Positions 34,041-47,692 are shown, numbered from the stretch's first letter. The stretch is 64,000 bases of DNA from Anaeramoeba flamelloides (GCA_027625915.1 JANTQA010000032.1:5084001-5148000); one strand, 5' to 3'. A program made the numbers and translations. Notes: a model not told the origin generated them from the letters alone.

Positions 34041-37000
34041 TTGAGAACAGAACAAATGGATATCAAAGTCTCAATTCGAATACGACCGTTTAGTAAAAGT
34101 GAAGAACTTGCAAAAGAAAAAAAGGCATGGAAAGTCAAAGGGAATACAATCAAGAGTATTTGTGATCCAAATTCCTCAAGCTCTGTAAAAGGAAGAAAAA
34201 TGTTAAACAAAAGTCTACGATTTGATTTCATCTTCAACGAAAAGTCTTCAACCAAGCATGTGCATACCAAAGTTGGTCAGCCAATTATTACATCTTTAAT
34301 GAAAGGATTTAATGGAACAATTTTTTGTTATGGACAAACAGGATCTGGTAAAACCTTTACTTTGACAGGCAATTCAGAAATACCAGGAATCATCCCCCTT
34401 GCTGTGAAAGATGTTTTCAATTCAATTAAGAATGTAAATTATCTCTTCTTTTTGTTCACAGAATTACCTTAAAAAACAATTTTTATAGGCGCAATATATG
34501 CGTTAAACAATTTTTCACAAAATTTAAAAAAAAAAAAAATTGATAATTCAATCAAATTATTCATTAATATTTTCCAAAAACCATTTGCCCCCCAACTTTA
34601 AAAATTTAAAATGAACCTATTTCAAAATTAATTGATCTTCCTAAAAAGAAACGAAATATTGATGGTTTGTTAAATCTTTTAAAAACAAATCAATAAAAAA
34701 CAGACCATAAAGCATTTCAAAAGATGAAACAGATCAAATTTATAAACCCATTTTAAAGACTTTGTCTTCACTTTGTTACAAAGACTAAATAATTGCTTCA
34801 AAATTAATTTCACTGGTTGTTTGAAATACAAATGTGATAAATTTTCAGATTTTTTTTCCATTTTTTTTCATTCTACAAATAGAGTTCTTAAAGAGAGAGT
34901 TCGTTGTAAATTATTTGCTCGCTCATAATATATCAAATGTATACCAATAAAAAAAGAACCAATCAAATAAATAGAGATCACAAATTTCAATCAATCTACT
35001 TGAAATTAACTCTTTGATGAACAAGAATAAAAAGTTTGGATGAAAATTCTTTCCGATTTATTCCCCAAACACGATTAAAGAAAAGAAAATCAAATTTCTA
35101 TTTAATTGTAATCCCTGGAATTTTAAATACCTATACTTAGGTGTGACACAATTGAAATTGATTTTATAATTCTTTATTTTACCATCTTTTTAGTATATAG
35201 TTCCAAAAATCATTCAAAATTTTGGAAAACAAAATCATTACGAGTACAACGCTTTTCAAAAATTACCAACTCAACCTCACAAAAAATACAAAAATAAACA
35301 ATAAAAAGATCCACTTAAATTCATACTTATCATCAACTCCAATCTGTCTTTTTAAAAAATTAACTAATAAAAAAAAAAAAGTGGAAATAAAATATGAAAT
35401 TTTTTTCACTTTCAAAATTCAAATACCTTTAACATATAAAAGATAAAAAACCACAAACATCTAATTAACCCCTACGAATACAAAAGAATTGTAATTAAAA
35501 TTCACCACTTAAATGGGTCTCTAATAGTTTGTGATTTTATTTATCTTCATTACAAAAAATCTCATGACTTCAATCGAGCTTTCAGCCTTTTCAAACTTTC
35601 AAACAATTATCAAAACTTTCAAACACTTTAAACTCTTTCTAACATTTTTAAAGGGGAAATGCTTTTCAAAAGTGAGAAGCTTTGTAATAGTCACTTGAAT
35701 TTTTCATTCTTTCAAATTCTAATTTATCATTTTTTGAAACTTTTATAATTCTCTTCCTTTTTCTAAAAAAAAATTAATTTTGAAATCCCCTTCAACAAAT
35801 AACACAAAACCCAAAAAAAAACCCAAAAACAAACAAAATCTTTAATCAATCTAGACAACAACAAGAGAATTTTTGCTTCGTGTTTCATATTTAGAAATTT
35901 ATAATGAAAAAATTCAAGATCTTTTAAATCCAAATTCCCAAGCATTGAAGGTTAAAGAAGATCCGAACAAGGGATTTTTTGTCCAAAACTTAAGGGAAGA
36001 GATCATTGTCTCTGTTGAGCAAGTTATGGAGCTTATTTCGTTTGGGAACCAAAACAGACATGTCGGCGCGACAAATGTGAACGAGCATTCCTCAAGATCT
36101 CATTGTCTCTTCCGGATGGTTGTTGAATCAAGGAGAAAGCGCCAGAAGCAAGAAAACCAGCCAACGGATCAAGGCAACGAACAAAGCACAAGCAAAAAGG
36201 GAAAAAAACAAGATCTCGACGAAGCTGTGCGTGTCAGTTGCTTAAATTTAGTTGATTTGGCAGGCTCTGAAAGGATTATGCATTCACAGACATCTGGGCA
36301 GAGGCTCGTTGAAGGTATTCATATTAACAAGTCGCTTTTAGCCTTGAGCAATGTAATTTCCAGGCTCAGTGATCGAAAATCGTCTCATATCCCATACCGG
36401 GATTCCAACTTGACAAAGATCTTGAAGCCCTCAATTGGTGGCAACGCGATGACTGCAATCATTTGTACGCTCAGCCCGGCGTTTTCATATAAGGAAATCT
36501 CAAAGTCAACCTTACAGTTTGCACAAAGCGCGAGCCGTGTCAAAAATAAGCCACAGGTCAACGAAATCTTGGACGAAGGGGCACTGCTTCGGAAATACCG
36601 AAGAATGATCAAGGGTCTGAAAACGAAATTAAAAGTCGCGCAGAACCAGGATCAAATAAAAAGCCTAATAGAAGAAAACCAAGAAAAACAGAAATTAAAT
36701 GAAGAAATGTCTCTGAGGTTAGCTGAACAGAAACGGTTAAAAAATGAAACTGATAAGCAGGTTGAAAAATTAAAAACATTAATTATTTCATCAAATAGCA
36801 ATTTGAATCAGAAAATTTTGAATAAAAATAAAAAGAAGATCCGTTCGCTAAGGAGAGAAACTTGGTGTCCGGGCCATAATTTAGGAGGATTTAAACCGTT
36901 TGGGATCAAAAAGAAAAAGAAAAAGAAAAAAAAAACCCATCTTAAAAATAAAAACCCAAATAACAATAAAGAAAAAAAGAATCAACCAGAAAATAAAAAA

Positions 37001-40000
37001 AAAATTAAAAAAATGAAAATAAATCCAAAATTAAAAAAACAACAACCCAATAGTCAATTAAAAAAAGATAATTTAAAAGAAGAAAATTCTAAAAAATTAT
37101 TAAACAACAGTCCCAAATATTCTAATAATGAATTAAATAAGTTAATTGACAATAATGAAAAAAAACCAAGAACACCAAAGATGAAAAAACAAAACATGGA
37201 TTTGTCTCGAAAGAGAAAATCCACTGAACGTTTTGCAAATTCAAAAAAAGAAAAAGAAAATGAAAATGACAAGGACAAGGAAAAGAATAATAATGATGGG
37301 GATAATGATAATGAATACAACACAGAAAATTATCAAAATTTAAAAAAAACTCGAATTTCATCAAACAAAAAAAAATCAATGAATAAAAACTCCTCTCCTA
37401 GCATTCAATTAGAGCAAATCCCACAAAACAACAACAACAACAACAACAACAACCGCGGTAGTAGTATGATCAAAAATAACCGGGACAAGCGACAATCTTT
37501 AATAATAACTCAGGAGAATGAATTTTTAAAAAAAAAGATCGATCAGCTTGAACAAGAGAACAATTTAGTCAATGAGGAAAATAGACAACTAAAAAAGAAA
37601 TTATATGATCAAGAAAAATTAATTAATGAATTAAAATTGAAATTAACAAAGTCCGATCAAGAATTAAAAGATTCCCAAGCAGAAAAAGTAAAGCAAGCCT
37701 TTATCCAAGATCTTGGTACCATTTCAAATGTGAATAAAGATTCTCAAGAATTGGAAGATGAATTAAATAATAAGGAATTGGCATTAGAAATTGCCCAGAT
37801 CAATATTGAATCACGTCAAGAAAAAATAGAAGAATTGGAACACCAATTAAATAATTGCCAACAAGAATATGAAGAAAAAATTAATAGGAAAGATGAAGAA
37901 TATCAAGATTTAGAAAAGGAATATAACGAATTAAAAAAAGAAAATGTGGAGGAATTAAAATTGCAAATAAAAACAATAACTAATGATCTCGAAAAAGAAA
38001 AAACGAAAAATTCAAAAATAATTGAAAACAAAAATAAAATTATCAATAATATGACTAAAAATAATAAAAAACTAATAAATTCTGATAACAATATAATTTC
38101 TGGGGTATCAGATTCTGAAATTAGAACACGAACTGTCACAAAGCCAATTAACAGAAAAAAAACCAAAGTAATTAAAAAAAATAAATCGATCAATAATAAG
38201 AATAAAAATATTAAAACCAGTACTAGTTATACAAAAACCAAAAATAGCACTATTAACAATCCAAATAAAATTGAAATGAATAAATTGAAAAAAAAAATAG
38301 CTGATTTGGAAAAAATAATAAATCAAAACAAAGAAGCAGAAAAAAAAATCAATCGACAATTACATAATTCTGAAAATATTGTCTCACAATTGCAAGACGA
38401 AAAAAGAAAATTAAATCGAGAATTAAGAATCTCAAATCGTGATTTTGAAAATAAAAACAAAAATTTTGAAAAAAATGTGAACAAATTAAAGCAAGTAGAA
38501 AACAAATTAAGACAAACTTTAACTGAAAAAAATAAAATCCAAAGTGAAAAAAGTAATTTAGATCGAGAATTAAAGATAATAAATAAGAAATTAGAAAACT
38601 GTGAAAAGGAAAATAAAAAATTAAAATCCCAAAATGAAAAAAATAGAGATAGTTCTTATAAATTAATAAATTTAAATAAGCAATTGGATAAATTCAATAA
38701 AGAAAGGGAATTAAATAATAGAAAAAGAAACCAATTACTGAACGAAAATAAAAAGCTAAACGAAGAAACAAAAAAATTGGAACAAAAATTAAAAAAGGTT
38801 GAACAAAATAATCTCAAGATGGAAAACGAACTAAAAAGCAAAAATAACAAATTAAAATCATTAAATAAAAATTTGAATGATAAAGATCAATTAATAAACG
38901 AGACTAAGAAGAAACAAGAAAAGGAAATTAAAAAATTAGATGAAAATAACAAAAAGCAATTAATTGAAAAGGAAAAAAAGGCAAGTCTAAATGAAAAAAA
39001 GCAAAGGGAAATGCAAAATAAACTCAAAAATGAATATGAAAAATTATTAAAGAGCAATAAAACGCTAGAAAGGGAGTTTGAAACTTTAAATAACAATTTT
39101 AAAAAAATTCAAAAAGAACATACAATAAAAATTGAATCCACTAAAAAGGAAAGCCAATCACAGATTGAAAAATTAAAAAATAATAATACCACAAAGCAAG
39201 AGGAATTAAAATCAGTAAACATGAAGTTAAAGGAACAAATCGAATTAATTGGAATTGAAAGGGATAATAATAAAAAATTCATTCAAGAAAATGAACAATT
39301 ATTAAACGAAATTAAAAAAATAAAAACCCAAATAACCAATCTCGAAAAGGAAAAGCAAGATGTAATTAAAAACAGCGAAAAGATAAAAGAAGAATTAAAA
39401 GATCAATACAAGGAAAATAATAAGAAATTAATTGAAGAATATGAGTCAAAAATTGAGAATTATAATAAGGAAATTGAAAAAATTCAAAAAGAAAAATTAA
39501 TTGAATTGGATAATAAAAAAAATGTCCTTCATGAAATAAATTTAAATTTAAAAAATGAAAATAATAATTTGCTCAAAGATAAAGATATTTTGATTTCGGA
39601 AAAGAATAATTTAATTGCCGAAAAGAACAATTTGATAGAAAAAAATGAAAAGCAAATTAATGAATACAATAAAAAAATTGAACAACTCAAAAATGATAAT
39701 GAAAGGGAAATAAATAATTTAATGACAAAAAATGATCAAGAGATGGAAAATTTAAATCAGATTTTAAAGTCATTGAAATATAATAAAAACGAAAATGAAC
39801 AAAATCTAAATGATCAAATTGAAGACAAACGGATAACAATTGACCAATTGAATTCTGAAATAAAAATGTTGAAACAAAATATTAAAGAACTTGAAATAAG
39901 ACATGATTACAATTTGAAAAAAAAGGATAAGGAAATGAAGGAGGAATTCCAAAACTTGAAAAAGGAAATTGAAATTGAAATCCAAAAGCAAAATTATTTG

Positions 40001-41221
40001 GTGGAAGAAAAAAAAACAATTCTCTCTGAGAAGAACCAACAAATAAAATTATTAAAAATGAGATTATCGCAAAACGATGAAAAATTAAATGATTTACAAA
40101 ACGAAAACACAATGGAATTCCATAAGATCTTTAATGAAAATCAAAATTACTTAAAGGAATGCAAGGAATTGAATGCATTGCTAAATAATAAAAATGATAG
40201 CGTCGATGAATTGAACTTGCAACTGATCGAAGAAAAGCAAAAAAATACAAAATTGAAAAAGCAAATCCATTTAAAGGAAAAGGAGTTCAATGAATTGCAA
40301 ACTAAAAAGGATATCCAAATCAAGAAAAATAAAATTTCCAATTCAAAGGCGTTGCAAAAATATGAGTCGCAGTTACAGAGGTTGAAGGAAAGCAATGGGG
40401 ATTTACAAGGCAATTTAAATAATATAAATCTCAATTTGGAAAAAAAGGAAAGACTTTTGATTCAATTGAAAAAGGAAAATAAGGAATTAATATTTAATTT
40501 GGAAAACGCTCAGAATTTTAATAGCCAACATGCAGTTAACGAAAAGAAATTGAAAAAATTAAAGCAGAAATTGTTAATTGAAACCCAGCAAAAAAATGAT
40601 TATTTGAGCCAAATATCAACTTTGGAACAAGATACAGAAAGGTATAAAGAACAACTACAAAGAGTCACACGCAAATTAAATAAGTTCCACTTAGAAAATC
40701 AAAGAAGCAACAGTCTAAACATTGAAAAGAAAATTGAAAAATTTGAAAAGGAAAATCATCTTTTAAATTTCAAATTGAAGGAAATTAAAAAGCGGCTCGA
40801 TAAAAATCATTCCAGTTTTAACTCTAGCAAGAATTCTGAATACGATTTATTGAACGAAATCCAAAATTTAAGATTCCAATTACAATTCGATAACAATAGA
40901 AGAGAAAACCAAAACGGGATTATACAGGATTACGAACACAAAATCAGCAACTTTAAAAAGGAAATCCAAAAACTCAAACAACAAAGCCAAATCAACCAAT
41001 TGGAAATCGCCCAGAATTTGAAAAAAATTAAACATTTACAAATACAAAATCAAAAAATGTCAAACAATAATAATAATTCTCAGAAAAATAGGATTTCTTT
41101 GAGTAACAAGAAAAAGACTTTTAATTCAATGGGGTTAAGTAATAAAGAAAACGTAGATTTGAATGTTAATTCAAATTTTTTCAAGCCATTATCATTTGAT
41201 TCGAATAATAAATTTTTTTAA
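34041..41221 (+). CDS. kinesin-7 (CENP-E-like) motor with very long coiled-coil tail
   Basis: Exons 34041-34433 and 35855-41221 join in phase 0 (GTAAAT donor, CTAG acceptor), giving 1919 residues. The start could also be the ATG at 34056. The N-terminal motor (about residues 6-360) has IRIRPF, the P-loop GQTGSGKT (about 98-105), LLRVSYLEIYNEKIQDLLNP directly after the splice, switch I NEHSSRSH, switch II LVDLAGSER, and HIPYRDSNLTKIL. The neck region (KNKPQVNEILDEGALLRKYRRMIKGLK) resembles CENP-E, hence kinesin-7. A basic, K/N-rich linker with a polyAsn run follows, then more than 1200 residues of heptad-rich coiled coil. Kinesin-7 motors walk to microtubule plus ends and tether chromosomes or cargo; a mitotic role is inferred. 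The motor portion has more balanced base composition than the A-rich tail. Confidence 0.92.
34434..35854 (+). other. 1421-bp intron in the kinesin gene
   Basis: The open frame stops just after 34433 at a GTAAAT donor. The conserved motor sequence resumes at 35855 after CTAG, in frame. Other introns in this window are 32-261 bp. No gene or known MITE was recognised inside it, so its extra length is unexplained. Confidence 0.85.
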
Positions 41222-43069
41222 ATTATAATTTTTTGTTATTTATTTTTTTTTTTTTTTTTAGACTAATTCTTGATATAAAATTTTTCAAAATGACAAGTTG
41301 AGAAAAAAAAAAAAAAAGATCTTTCCAAAATACCAATAAACATTATGAAAATTGAGTCTAGGTAATTTCTTTTCAAATGCATGTATAGATTAGCAAAACT
41401 TTTTTCTTGTTAACCGTTTTTTCATTGAAAGTTCAATAAGAAAAAGTTCGTAATACTACTTTTCAAAAATTTTGATTCAATTTTTTTTAGATTTTTTTTT
41501 TTAAAAATAAAAGGTTTTTATATGTTTATCAGAATTGTGAAAATGAATTATTATAACGATTTACTTATTAGTTGTTCATGAATACTGGAGTATATTATTT
41601 TTCTGTCAATTTCAAAATTAAGGTGAGTTCCAATTTTTGAAATTTAAACTTTTTTTCTGATAAAAAGGTTCTAAAATCAATTTCAAATATCAATTAGTTT
41701 TTAGAATTGATATTTGAAGAACAAATACGATATAAGTCGTATAAAATACATCAAAGAACAGTTAATGACAGTCTAAAGTTAATCTAATAAATAAATAGAT
41801 TTTCTTAAAAAATTGAAAAAATTAAAATTTTGAAATAACAAATAGAGAAAAAAGATAAATGTTACTTTTGATTCATCACTTTAAGATCAAATAAAATTCC
41901 AATAATAATAAATATTATTTAACAATAATCATTTTCGCTTTTTCAATAAACATTTACATAATAATCTTGTTTACAATTGACTATAGATCTGTAAATCAAA
42001 AGAAAAAATGATAGTGAATTACTTATCAAAAAAAAAAATCCAAAATAAGTAAAATGTGAAAAAATTATTTCAATTATGAAATTTCAACAATCAATATTAT
42101 TGTTCTAATATCCATTCAAACCCTTTAAAATTGTGTAATCCACTCACCACAGTTAAACCACTTTGACAGGAAAATAGTTTATTAAAAAAAAGAATTTTGA
42201 TTTTATTATCCAGATATATATTTTTGTTACATTATAAAGTTAAATTTAAATAAATATTTTTTAAAAAGCTTTCAATAAATACAATAATAATTTAATACTT
42301 TCACTTGAAAAAATGTGATATTTTTATATCTGAGAATTTAAAAGAATTATCTAGAATATATATTTGATATTTTTATAAAAGAAAAACAAAAAGAAGTAGA
42401 TTAATTGATTAATAGTAAATAAAACTACTCAAAAATTTTGAGTTAGATAAAAAAAAAAGTATTTAATTGATTAACAAAAAAATTTTTTTAATAATATTGT
42501 TATTTTTCTCATGCAAAAATATTGGAAAAAATATAAAAAATGTTGCTATATTTTTCTGATCAACATCACGTAACATATTCGATATTGTTTACCAAATGTT
42601 CTTGTATTGGGTTAAGCTTTTCTTTTCTGGAAAGAAAAAAATAAGCTAAAAATTAGTGAAAAAATATCAAAACTTTTTCAAATTAAAAATATAGGAGGAA
42701 ATTGTTTAAATTGGCCTTTGGGTTTTTTTTTTGGGAAAGAAAATTCAAATTCATAAAGTGAAAAATCCAAGTTACTAAAAATATCAGATCACTTTATCAA
42801 AAAAAAAATATTGCAAATAAAAAGGTTTATTTTGGCTTTTGAATCTAATCAATTTACTTTTTGAAATCAAAAAAAAATATCAATTTTTTGATAAAAATTT
42901 TTTGCTAAGGATTAAAAAAAGAGTAGCAATCGAAGCAATCAACCATTTAAAAGGAGTTGGAAAAATTCGGTTTCATTTTTACTTTTTTTTTAAATAATTG
43001 AAATGACAGAATTTCAAAAAGAGAAAATAACAAAACATTTTTTTTTATTTATAATTTTGTTGTCTTGGG

Positions 43070-43219
43070 ATGTTTAATGGTCCAAAATTTTACTCTTTTA
43101 GTGGCCAATCAGATAACAAAAATTCACCAGACGAAGTTCCAATATCAGATGAGAGTTTGGAACAAATATTAAAAGAAATTAAAATACAAATGAAGATCTT
43201 TTATATTTGTTGTTTTTAA
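43070..43219 (+). CDS. possible small ORF or orphan exon
   Basis: A 49-codon frame from ATG to TAA encoding MFNGPKFYSFSGQSDNK ... DESLEQILKEIKIQMK. Its residue mix (polar N-terminal part, then an amphipathic helix) looks more like protein than the surrounding AT-rich noise. I recognise no family. It could be an isolated exon, a gene fragment or chance. No flanking exon could be joined with confidence. Confidence 0.25.
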   Translation: MFNGPKFYSFSGQSDNKNSPDEVPISDESLEQILKEIKIQMKIFYICCF

Positions 43220-43329
43220 CATTTCTAACTATTTTCGATAAAGATCGCAAAGGATGAAAAAAAAATAAAAATTTTTTTTTTTTTTTTGTTTTTAGTCTTT
43301 TTTATTTTTTTCATATTGTTTGCCCTCAA

Positions 43330-43469
43330 AATATAACACCCGCTATTGATTTTTTTTTTGAAAAAAAAAAAACATCTGAATATATTTTTCTCTCGATGCA
43401 TTCGCATCTCAAAAAGAAATATATTCGATATTTTTTTTTAAAAAAATCAATAACTGCTGGAATTATATT
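43330..43469. repeat. imperfect palindrome (fold-back)
   Basis: Arms of about 60-65 bp meet at a tiny loop near 43398-43404. The left arm (AATATAACACCCGCTATTGA ...) pairs with the inverted right arm (... TCAATAACTGCTGGAATTAT). CATCTGAATATATTTTTCTC pairs with the ATATATTCGAT side. Several short open frames on both strands arise only from this symmetry. Probably a small fold-back transposon remnant. Confidence 0.65.
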
Positions 43470-45094
43470 CCATAATAAAATGAAGTATTTTTTAAAATAC
43501 CTTAAATATTTAAAAATAAGAATATATGATGTATTCCTATTCAATCTATCAGTCACATTTCGAAAAGTGTGTTTTGTAAAAAAAAAATAATTATTTTTTA
43601 CTTATCTTTTTCTAGGCTCGAGAAATAATTAAATTTGGACAAAAGTTGTAAAATATATTCTATTTAAAGAATAACCAAATAGAATATAAATAAAATTTGA
43701 GAGTATAAAGTAAATAATTAAGTGTTAGAGATAAAAAAAATCACCTGAAAATATTAAATAAATTCCTCAAAATTACTTTTAAGTTTTTTTTTTTTCTAAA
43801 TGTTATTTTAATTGTAGATATTAATAAAACGGAATTTTTTCATTTTTTTTTTTTTAAATTGTTTTTGGAGAATCTAAAGATTAAGGAAGTAAGTACATTT
43901 TACCATTTTGAAAATTTTTAATTGTGTGAACTTTACTGAATAATATTTTTTGATTGCCACCAGATATCGAAACTTTGAAACCAAAACATCACATTAAACT
44001 CACATTTGTGAAAAGAAAGTGAACTCAATGTAATTCAGAATTGATTCTTCTATTTTTCAGTTTTTTGGAAGATTTTTTTTTTGATTAAATTTTTGGTTTG
44101 ATTAAATTTGATTTTGGATCGAGAAATGTCTTTATACGAACGATCGAAATTAATCGAAGAGTAAACCAAAAAAATATCCCCCGAAAAGTGTGTCTTTGAA
44201 ACAAATATTTTCTTTTCGAAGACCAAACATGAAAGATTACCTTTCCATATACATTTGCTGAAATCAAGAAGGAAAATAAAAAAAAAATCGATAAAAGACT
44301 ATTTTCGAAGATTTGTTTTCTTTATCTTCTTAATTTAGATGAAGAAAAATAAATCATAACCTTGGATTTCTCGCACCATTGCTATTTATTATTATGTTAC
44401 AGAACATTTTTTTACAAATTTGTTTTCAAAATTCTTTTTTCAAATATTGTTATCAAACAAATACCAAAAAAAAAGGATATTATTTCAAAAATTAGAATAA
44501 AGGGGTTGTTTACTTGGAATCAAATAAAAAGTTACAAAATATTTAACTTGAATAAAAGAAAAATTATGAAAAAAATTTAAATCAGATTCAGAATTTTTAG
44601 TTCTCATTTTAATAGAAAATAAATAATTATTAAAGTAAAGGAATTTGTCCAATTAATCTTTATTTCTAAAGAGTAATTCAATAAATTTCCAATTTTCAGA
44701 ACTAAAACAAGAATTATTTGAATTTAAATGAAAATAGTATTTTTAAATTCATTTTGAGAAATTTTTTTGAAATAAAAAGTAAATTGTTTCTCTAAAATTT
44801 TACAAACAAAAGTATTTCAATATAGAATTAAAAACAAAAACAAATTAAGAATATGCAATTATGTCAAATATTACAGATAAGATCAAGAAATATATGTTTT
44901 TTGATTTATTTTTTTTTGATCAATCTTTTCATTTTTTTGAATACCATTTTTTAGTTGGTATGAATAAATATAGTATACTAGGATATATACCACTATTGTA
45001 TTTATCAAAATATCAATTTATTTGGTTAAAGAAATGATTTGAAGAATTCAGTTTCGCATAAATGATTGCACTCTAAATTTACAAATGTACTTAT

Positions 45095-45959
45095 CATTGT
45101 GAAAAAAATTTGGGTAATTCAAAAAAATGGGTTCAGTCAAAAATTTGTTTTGGTTTTTTTAATAATAAATATTGGTAAAATGATTTTTAATCAAGCTATC
45201 GTTTTATCAACAAATCTTACATTTAAGAAAAACCAAATTCAATATTAATTAAGATTTTCAAAAACAATATTATTTTGTTGCATTTCGACCCTTTGGAATT
45301 ATTTTGATAGGCTAAAAGTACAAAAATCGAATTGTAATTGTAAACTCTACTAAAAATAAGATAACTATTTATGGGGAAATATTCAAATCTATTAGTTCAA
45401 TAAGATATTTATCATTGTTAGATAATGTGAATTTATTAAGGTTAATCTTAAATATCCTTTTAAACCATATTGAATCAAATAATCTTCCAAAAAAGATATT
45501 TTTTCAAAGAGATTTAATTTCACTAATGTTTTACAATCAAAACTTCAAAATACCGAAATATCAAGATTTTTAAAACCATTTAAATTCTAAAAATCCCCGT
45601 AGAACAAACCTTAATTTAAAACAATTATTCATTTTTGGTCTTCCCAATCAATCACTATCTTGATCTTGAAATGTAATCATAAAAAAAAATTTACTTTTTT
45701 GATAAACCATGTCCAATTAAAAGTCAATTTTTATATTTTTAGGGTTCCAAAGCAATTCCAAAGGGTCGAAATGCAACAAAATAATATTGTTTTTGAAAAT
45801 CTTAATTAATATTGAATTTGGTTTTTCTTAAATGTAAGATTTGTTGATAAAACGATAGCTTGATTAAAAATCATTTTACCAATATTTATTATTAAAAAAA
45901 CCAAAACAAATTTTTGACTGAACCCATTTTTTTGAATTACCCAAATTTTTTTCACAATG
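45095..45959. repeat. perfect 206-bp inverted repeats around a 453-bp spacer
   Basis: The left arm 45095-45300 and right arm 45754-45959 are exact reverse complements by direct reading. Similarity stops abruptly at both ends. The spacer 45301-45753 is unrelated AT-rich sequence without a gene. No target duplication is evident at the outer ends (ACTTAT on the left, GTAACC on the right). Each arm contains the same short open frame in opposite orientation, which explains paired ORFs here. The structure ends 178 bp before the imidazolonepropionase start. It may be a fold-back transposon or an inverted duplication. Confidence 0.9.
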
Positions 45960-46137
45960 GTAACCACCTTAAGACACCAATACAATTTACGATAAACTAT
46001 CATATTCTTCTATTTCAGTGATCATTATAACGTTGCCACTCCCCTTAAACTGGATTATTTTTCTTCCCTAATTTGATATTCTTGATCATTTTTTTTAATT
46101 TATTAACTTTCTTGATTATTATTATTTTCTTAAACAC

Positions 46138-47692
46138 ATGACTGAATTCACTTTTAAAACCATAATTCGAAATGCCACTCAAATTGTAACTGTCTGTGAA
46201 AACAATGAAAAGTTTTTAACAGGGAATAAAATGGATGCCATTACTATTCAAAAAAATTCATCACTCATAATAAATAAGAAAGGCTTGATTGAATTTATTG
46301 GAAAAGACTCTGAAATAAATGAAAAGTACCCAAAGGTAACCTTTGAAAATGAAATTGATGCAAAAGGAAGATCAATTATTCCAGGTAATGCCACAGCCCC
46401 AAAAAAATAACAATAAAAAAAAAACAAAACAAAAAAAAAAAAAGAAAAAGAGAAAAAAAATTAATAAAAAATAATTATTTTCTTCTCTAAAATGATTAGG
46501 TTTTATTGATTCCCATACTCACCCCGTTTGGAGTGGAGACAGAACGTTTGAATTTGCACTTAAACTTAAAGGAGCAACTTATATGCAAATCCATAAGCAA
46601 GGAGGAGGAATTGGCTTTTCTGTAAAAAACACCCAACAAAGCACTGAAGAAGAACTTGTAGATCTCTTAATTCCACGTCTTGATCGTATGGTTAAAACTG
46701 GAACAACTCTTGTTGAAGCTAAAAGTGGTATGCTTATTTTCATTTTTTTAGGTTGTTGAAAAAGAAGGGAAAAACAAACATAAAAACAAAAACAAAAAGA
46801 AAAAGAAAAAGAAAAATCAAAGTATTAAAAAAAAACGGAAACAAACTTTTTACTTCTTTTATATAAATTCCTTTCTTTATTACACACTTAAGGGTACGGT
46901 CTTGAAACTGAAACAGAAATCAGAATGTTAAAAGTGATTGAACAAGCCAAAAAAAAACATCCAATTGGCATTTTATCGACATACCTGGTTCATTCTGTAC
47001 CAAAAAACAAAACCTCTGATGAGTACACAAAGGAGGTACTTGAAGAGCAAATGGTTGAGGTTATTAAAAGCAAAAAGAATGGCGAAATTTCCCCAGAATA
47101 CATTGACATCTTTTGTGAGACAGGCGTCTTTGATTATGAGCAGAGCAAAAAAATCATGGAGTTGGGCGCTTCAAACGGTTTGATTCCAAACTTCCATGGA
47201 GACGAATTAACAAATATGAAATCACCAAATCTTGCACGGGAGGTTGGCGCCATTGCAATCTCGCATTTAGAAAAGGTCAATGAAGAAGGGATCCAAATCT
47301 TGGCTGAAACGAAAACTGCGGCTGTTGTTCTACCAACAACCGCCTACATTTTAAGACTTGAGCAGGCGCCAGTCCGGAAAATGATCCAGGAAAATGTCCC
47401 CGTGGCAATCGCCACCGATTATAATCCAAATGCACCATGCACCTCAATGCCCCTGACAATGCACATGGCATGCGTCTCATGTAGAATGACCATGAACGAG
47501 GCCCTTGTAGCAAGCACCATAAACGCAGCTTATTCTCTCAGGAAACATGAAAAGTATGGATCATTAGAAGTTGGTAAATTCGCCGATCTTGTCATAGTAG
47601 ACTCCGAAGTATGGGAGCACATTATTTATCAACTTGGCGAGCACCCAATCTGGAAGGTAATTAAAGCAGGAAACGTCATTTTTGAAAAATAA
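46138..47692 (+). CDS. hutI: imidazolonepropionase (AMDHD1 type), three exons
   Basis: Exons 46138-46384, 46500-46727 and 46893-47692. The introns of 115 and 165 bp (GTAATG...TAG and GTATGC...AAG) are both in phase 1, giving 424 residues. The enzyme hydrolyses 4-imidazolone-5-propanoate to N-formimino-L-glutamate, the third step of histidine breakdown in the cytosol. The first splice recreates PGFIDSHTHPVW (metal-binding His about 88 and 90). Further blocks are QGGGIGFSV, the second-splice junction AKSGYGLETETEIRML, HSVPK, IDIFCETGVFD, NFHGDELT (about 258), AISHLE, VLPTTAYILRL, TDYNPNAPC (metal Asp about 333) and HGSLEVGK-like GSLEVGKFADL. Length and order match eukaryotic AMDHD1 and bacterial HutI. 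No other histidine-degradation gene is nearby. The central exon-3 region has more G+C-ending codons than the ends. Confidence 0.95.

Larger units (their letters stand above)
41222..46137. other. intergenic region with hairpins and a large inverted repeat
   Basis: No confident gene. It contains a 49-codon coding-like frame (43070-43219), an imperfect palindrome (43330-43469) and the 206-bp perfect inverted repeat pair (45095-45959). The rest is AT-rich without visible structure. The imidazolonepropionase promoter should lie between 45960 and 46137. Confidence 0.5.

Noticed and set aside
45066-46003. Two nearly identical short ORFs on opposite strands
   Set aside because: They are the same sequence in the two arms of the 206-bp inverted repeat and have no protein motif.
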